From the NCBI GenBank assembly GCA_035532215.1, contig DATKRK010000306.1:1-9294 (forward strand): a DNA stretch of 9,294 bases. The letters run 5' to 3'. The position numbers and the translations under genes are program-made. The notes beneath the pieces are model-generated. The model ran no database searches. It saw nothing but the letters and a program-made list of their open reading frames with translations, and was not told the origin of the DNA. Shown here piece after piece: positions 5,797 to 9,294 of this stretch (positions within the stretch are counted from its first letter, which is position 1; the number at the start of each line of letters is the position of its first letter). Origin of the DNA: JAICIG01 sp035532215 (GTDB lineage: Bacteria; Planctomycetota; Planctomycetia; Pirellulales; JAICIG01).

Positions 5797-8700
5797 ATGC
5801 GCCGATATTGCCGCTTGCTGGCGCCGCTGATCGCGATGCTCGCCGCCGCCCCGCTCGTGCGCGCGGCGGATGCCGACGACGCGGGCCGCGAATTCTTCGA
5901 GAAGAAGATTCGCCCGCTGTTGGTCGAGCATTGTTACGAGTGCCACTCGGCCGAAGCCCAGAAGCTCGGCGGCGGCTTGCGGCTCGACCATCGCGACGGT
6001 TGGCTCGCTGGCGGCGATTCGGGCCAGGCGATCGAGCCGGGCAAGCCCGAGGAAAGCCTGCTGATTCAGGCCGTGCGCTACGCCGACGACGCAGTGCAGA
6101 TGCCGCCCAAGGGCAAACTGCCAGCCGCGGCGATCGCCGATTTGGAAGCCTGGGTCAAGCTCGGAGCGCCCGATCCGCGCATCAAGGCGCCCGCCGTCAA
6201 GGCCGCGACGTCGTGGGAAGAAACGCTGCGCGTGCGGCGCGATTGGTGGAGCTTGCACCCGGTCGTCGAACCTCCGCTTCCGCAGCCGAAGCGCGCCGAT
6301 GACTCCGAAAACGTAGATGCGGCATCCTGCCGCATGCCTCGAAAGCGGCAAGGATGCCGCTTCTACTCCGAGAACCCGGTCGATCGTTTCATTCTCGCCC
6401 GGCTCGAAACCGAGGGCTTGGACCCGGCAGAGCCGGCGCCGCCCGAAACGCTGGCCCGGCGGTTGAGCCTCGTTTTGACCGGCTTGCCGCTCGCTCCGCA
6501 GCGGGTTGCTGCGTTTGCAGAACAGATCAAAAGCCTCGGCGCCGACGCCGCGACCGAACGGCTGGTCGACGAATTGCTGGCCTCGCCCCACTTTGGCGAA
6601 CGCTGGGCCCGGCATTGGCTCGACGTCGTGCGGTTCACCGAGACGCACGGTAACGAGTGGAACTACGAAGTCCATCATGCCTGGCGCTACCGCGACTACC
6701 TGATCCGGGCCTTCAACGCCGACGTGCCGTACGACCAGTTCGTGCGCGAGCACATCGCCGGCGACCTACTGCCGGCGCCTCGCCGCAACGAGGCCGACGG
6801 GATCGACGAATCGGTCATCGGCACGGCCTTCTACCGCTTCGGCGAAGTGAATCACGACGATTGCATCGGCCTGCGCGAGATCGGCTTCGACCTAGCCGAC
6901 AACCAGATCGACACGCTGACCAAGGCGTTTCAGGCGACGACCGTGGCCTGCGCCCGCTGCCACGATCACAAGCTCGACGCCGTCTCGATGCAGGATTACT
7001 ACGCCCTGCTCGGCATCGTCCGCAGTTCGCGGATGGTCAGCCACACCATCGACGCGCCCGACGCCAACGCCGCCGAGCTTGCGCAACTGCGCCAGATCAA
7101 ACGCGAACTGCGCCCCGAACTGGCGGCCGTTTGGACCGCCGACGCGCAGCAGGTCGGCCGCTATCTCGCCGCGGCGCGGGCCAAGCGTGCGAATCATCCT
7201 TACGCCGAGCAACTGGCCGCAGGGCTCGACGCCGCGCGCTTGGAAAAGTGGATCGCGGCATTGGCCGTCGAAAAGGCGCCGCTCGAAGACTCGTTCGAGC
7301 CGTACCGCCGGCTGGCCGCGGCTGGCGAAGACCCGGCGGCCTTTCAAGCAGCCTGGCAAAAACTGGCCGCGGAGTACGCCGAACAAGACCGCCAGCGGGC
7401 CGAGTTCAATCAGACGCAGTTCACTGCTTATGCCGATTTCCGCGGCGGCGCCACAGACACGCGGCCAGTCGAGTGGCAAGTCGGCGGACAAGGGCTTCGC
7501 GACGGCGCGGTGCGCAGCGGCGATTTCGTCGTGGCGCCCGAAGGCGATCCGCTCATCAAGACCGTGCTGCCGGCCGGCTGCTTCACGCACGCCGCAAGCG
7601 ACAAGCTCAACGGCACGCTCCGCTCGCCCGTGCTGCCGCCGGGCAAGTCGCACATCAGCTTTCAGGTCATGGGCCAGCGCAGCAGCGCCTTGCGGCTGGT
7701 CTCGAACAACTGCCAGCTCAACTACAAGAACTACCGGGCGCTGACCTCCGACGCCTTGCAGTGGATCACGTTCTCGCCGCCGCCGGATCGCGAAAGCCTG
7801 CGGACCTACGCCGAGCTGATGACGATGTTCGACAATCCCAAGTTTCCCGACCAGCTCAGCGCGCTCGGCGGCGACGCGGCGAACTACAAGCTGCCTTGGG
7901 AAAAGGCGGCCGAAAACCCGCGTTCGTATTTCGGCGTCACGCGCGCCGTGCTGCACGAAGGGCCTGAGCCGCCGCGCGCCGAACTTTCGCACCTGCGGCG
8001 ATTGTTCGCCGACCCGCCGCCGGCGAACCTGGCCGAAGTCGAGTCGCGCTACGCCGCGGCGGTCGGGCAGGTGGTGCAAGCCTTTGGCGAAAACAAGGCC
8101 GCGGATGACGACGTGCAATGGCTCAACGCGTTGGTGCGCCGCGAGCTGCTCTCGAATAAAACCTCCGCATCGCCGAAGTTGGAATCGCTCGCTCAGCGGT
8201 ATCGTCAAATCGAAGCCGGGCTGGCGTTGCCGCGGATCGCGCCGGGCGTTGCGGACGGCGGCGCGGGCTACGATCAGCCGGTTTTCGCTCGCGGCGACTG
8301 CAACCGGCCGGGCGAACCGGCGCCGCGGCGTTTTTTGGAAGTATTGTCGACTTCGCCTAATCCAGTGAAGCCATTCGAGGCCGCGGGCAGCGGCCGGCTG
8401 GAACTCGCGGAAAGAATCGCCAGCCCTGCCAACCCGCTCACGGCCCGCGTGATGGTCAATCGCATTTGGCATCATCTGTTTGGCGCCGGGCTGGTGCGCA
8501 CCGTCGACGATTTCGGTCACGTGGGCGAACTGCCGTCGCATCCGGAGTTGCTCGACTATCTGGCTGCGCGGTTCGCGGCCGACGGCTGGTCGGTCAAGCG
8601 GCTGATCCGCACGATCGTGCTGTCGCGGACGTTCCGAGCATCGAACCAACCTTCGGCCGCGGCGAAGGATCGCGACCCGCAGAACCGGCTGCTGTCGCAC

Positions 8701-9267
8701 TACTCGGCTCGCCGCATCGAGGCCGAGGCGATCCGCGATTCGATCCTGGCCGCTTCGGGCCGGCTCGATCTGGCGCTCTACGGCATGAGCGTGCAGCCGT
8801 ACCGCGAGCAGGAAAACGCCGACCGGCGGCTGTTCCCCGGCCCGCTCGATGGCGCCGGCCGCCGCAGCATTTACATCAAGAACACGCTGATGGAAGCCCC
8901 GAAGTTTTTGGGCGTGTTCAACTTTCCCGGCGGCAAAGTGGCGCAGGGCCGCCGCGACGTGACCAACGTGCCGGCGCAGGCCCTGGCGTTGCTCAACGAC
9001 CCGTTCGTCGTCCAGCAGGCCGACGTTTGGGCCGGCCGGTTGATCGAGTGCCCCGACGCCGCCCCCGGCGAGCGGATCGACGCGATGTTCCGCACCGCCC
9101 TTGGCCGATCGCCGACCGCCGAGGAGCGAGGCCGCTTCGAGCAGGCTGCCCGACAATTGGCCGAACTGCGCCAAACGCCCGACGCCGACGTGCTCAAGAG
9201 CCGAGGCATCTGGAAAGACCTGGCCCACGCGATCTTCAATCTGACCGAATTCATTTATATTCCATGA
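5797..9267 (+). CDS. exported PSCyt1 - DUF1549 (PSCyt2) - DUF1553 (PSD1) protein
   Basis: 1156 residues, complete. ATG has GAGG six bases upstream. Signal peptide: MRRYCRLLAPLIAMLAAAPLVRA, cut before ADADD. PSCyt1 cytochrome c domain, about 30-125: heme motif C46-Y-E-C49-H50, with M102 (MPPKGKLP) a likely axial ligand. PSCyt2/DUF1549, about 194-410: NPVDRFILARLE, FGERWARHWLDVVRFTET, and a second CxxCH at 385-389 (CARCHDHK). Helical stretch, about 413-540, then a beta-rich, carbohydrate-binding-like region, about 546-690 (fold inferred, not demonstrated). PSD1/DUF1553, about 866-1140: NPLTARVMVNRIWHHLFG, DDFGHVGELPSHPELLD, RDVTNVPAQALALLNDP, ending in NLTEFIYIP. Such proteins are abundant in planctomycetes, usually followed by a DUF1501 gene; they are thought to act at the cell envelope in redox-linked polysaccharide use, but no activity is established. 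The next gene is beyond the window. Odd: residues 173-193 come from an in-frame palindromic insertion. Confidence 0.93.
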   Translation: MRRYCRLLAPLIAMLAAAPLVRAADADDAGREFFEKKIRPLLVEHCYECHSAEAQKLGGGLRLDHRDGWLAGGDSGQAIEPGKPEESLLIQAVRYADDAVQMPPKGKLPAAAIADLEAWVKLGAPDPRIKAPAVKAATSWEETLRVRRDWWSLHPVVEPPLPQPKRADDSENVDAASCRMPRKRQGCRFYSENPVDRFILARLETEGLDPAEPAPPETLARRLSLVLTGLPLAPQRVAAFAEQIKSLGADAATERLVDELLASPHFGERWARHWLDVVRFTETHGNEWNYEVHHAWRYRDYLIRAFNADVPYDQFVREHIAGDLLPAPRRNEADGIDESVIGTAFYRFGEVNHDDCIGLREIGFDLADNQIDTLTKAFQATTVACARCHDHKLDAVSMQDYYALLGIVRSSRMVSHTIDAPDANAAELAQLRQIKRELRPELAAVWTADAQQVGRYLAAARAKRANHPYAEQLAAGLDAARLEKWIAALAVEKAPLEDSFEPYRRLAAAGEDPAAFQAAWQKLAAEYAEQDRQRAEFNQTQFTAYADFRGGATDTRPVEWQVGGQGLRDGAVRSGDFVVAPEGDPLIKTVLPAGCFTHAASDKLNGTLRSPVLPPGKSHISFQVMGQRSSALRLVSNNCQLNYKNYRALTSDALQWITFSPPPDRESLRTYAELMTMFDNPKFPDQLSALGGDAANYKLPWEKAAENPRSYFGVTRAVLHEGPEPPRAELSHLRRLFADPPPANLAEVESRYAAAVGQVVQAFGENKAADDDVQWLNALVRRELLSNKTSASPKLESLAQRYRQIEAGLALPRIAPGVADGGAGYDQPVFARGDCNRPGEPAPRRFLEVLSTSPNPVKPFEAAGSGRLELAERIASPANPLTARVMVNRIWHHLFGAGLVRTVDDFGHVGELPSHPELLDYLAARFAADGWSVKRLIRTIVLSRTFRASNQPSAAAKDRDPQNRLLSHYSARRIEAEAIRDSILAASGRLDLALYGMSVQPYREQENADRRLFPGPLDGAGRRSIYIKNTLMEAPKFLGVFNFPGGKVAQGRRDVTNVPAQALALLNDPFVVQQADVWAGRLIECPDAAPGERIDAMFRTALGRSPTAEERGRFEQAARQLAELRQTPDADVLKSRGIWKDLAHAIFNLTEFIYIP
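6313..6366 (+). repeat. palindromic element inserted in frame inside the cytochrome gene
   Basis: Left arm 6313-6333 (GTAGATGCGGCATCC then TGCCGC) and right arm 6345-6366 (GCGGCAAGGATGCCGC then TTCTAC) are complementary except for one mismatch and one extra base, around an 11-base loop. The direct repeats TCCGAAAAC (6304-6312) and TCCGAGAAC (6367-6375), 8 of 9 identical, flank it and both encode Ser-Glu-Asn. With AC in front they extend to 11 bases (6302-6312, 6365-6375). Repeat period 63 bases, so the frame is kept. The added peptide (V173 to N193) has two Cys and several Arg/Lys, unlike the surrounding linker. Confidence 0.8.
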
Positions 9268-9280
9268 GTTGCCGTAGGGT

Positions 9281-9292
9281 GGGGGGGGGGGG
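9281..9292. other. run of 12 G at the window end
   Basis: Twelve consecutive G, then CC, end the window 13 bases after the last stop codon. This looks like a contig-edge or sequencing artefact rather than biology. Nothing can be said about the 27 bases after 9267. Confidence 0.6.
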
Positions 9293-9294
9293 CC

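Noticed and set aside
5422..6753. 443-codon minus-strand frame across the regulator/cytochrome gene junction
   Set aside because: It spans two well-supported plus-strand genes and shows no family motif.
6892..9228. 778-codon open frame antisense to the cytochrome gene
   Set aside because: It lies wholly inside a gene with clear PSCyt2 and PSD1 motifs, has no recognisable domain, and is explained by high third-position GC, which removes stops from the opposite strand.

Overview
The window reads as GC-rich chromosomal DNA of a planctomycete, probably of the Pirellula/Pirellulales type. The strongest evidence is the 1156-residue secreted protein at 5797-9267, which has the order planctomycete cytochrome c (PSCyt1) - DUF1549 (PSCyt2) - DUF1553 (PSD1), an architecture found mainly in Planctomycetota. 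Palindromic intergenic repeats, exported lactonase-like proteins and third-position GC with many long antisense shadow frames fit the same picture. The right end stops in a run of 12 G, which looks like a contig edge.

Layout. Four genes lie on the minus strand (1-4899) and two on the plus strand (5014-9267), diverging from a short control region at 4900-5013. Minus strand, in order of transcription: an HpcH/HpaI-type aldolase fused to two cupin domains (4899-3253), a D-2-hydroxyacid dehydrogenase (3059-1980), an exported SMP-30/gluconolactonase-like protein (1481-414), and the start of a short exported protein with SY-P repeats that runs off the left edge (296-1). Plus strand: a GntR/FadR-type (FCD) regulator, then 21 bases later the large PSCyt1-PSCyt2-PSD1 protein.

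How they may work together (inference). Lactonase, 2-keto-3-deoxy-acid-type aldolase, D-2-hydroxyacid dehydrogenase and a FadR-type regulator are the tools of sugar-acid or uronate breakdown. The regulator is divergent from the aldolase, and a near-perfect 27-base dyad (4959-4985) lies between them, a good candidate for its operator. The cytochrome-domain protein behind the regulator would share its transcript. No substrate can be assigned from sequence alone.

Non-coding structure is the most unusual part. (1) A 63-base unit carrying a palindrome sits in frame inside the cytochrome gene and is flanked by 9-11 base near-identical direct repeats, as if a palindromic element had inserted into a coding sequence and added 21 residues. 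(2) The 498-base gap at 1482-1979 holds a mirror-symmetric nest: two inverted copies of a ~100-base repeat unit around a perfect 22-bp hairpin. (3) A long inverted repeat lies directly upstream of the dehydrogenase, with a TATAAT box in its loop.
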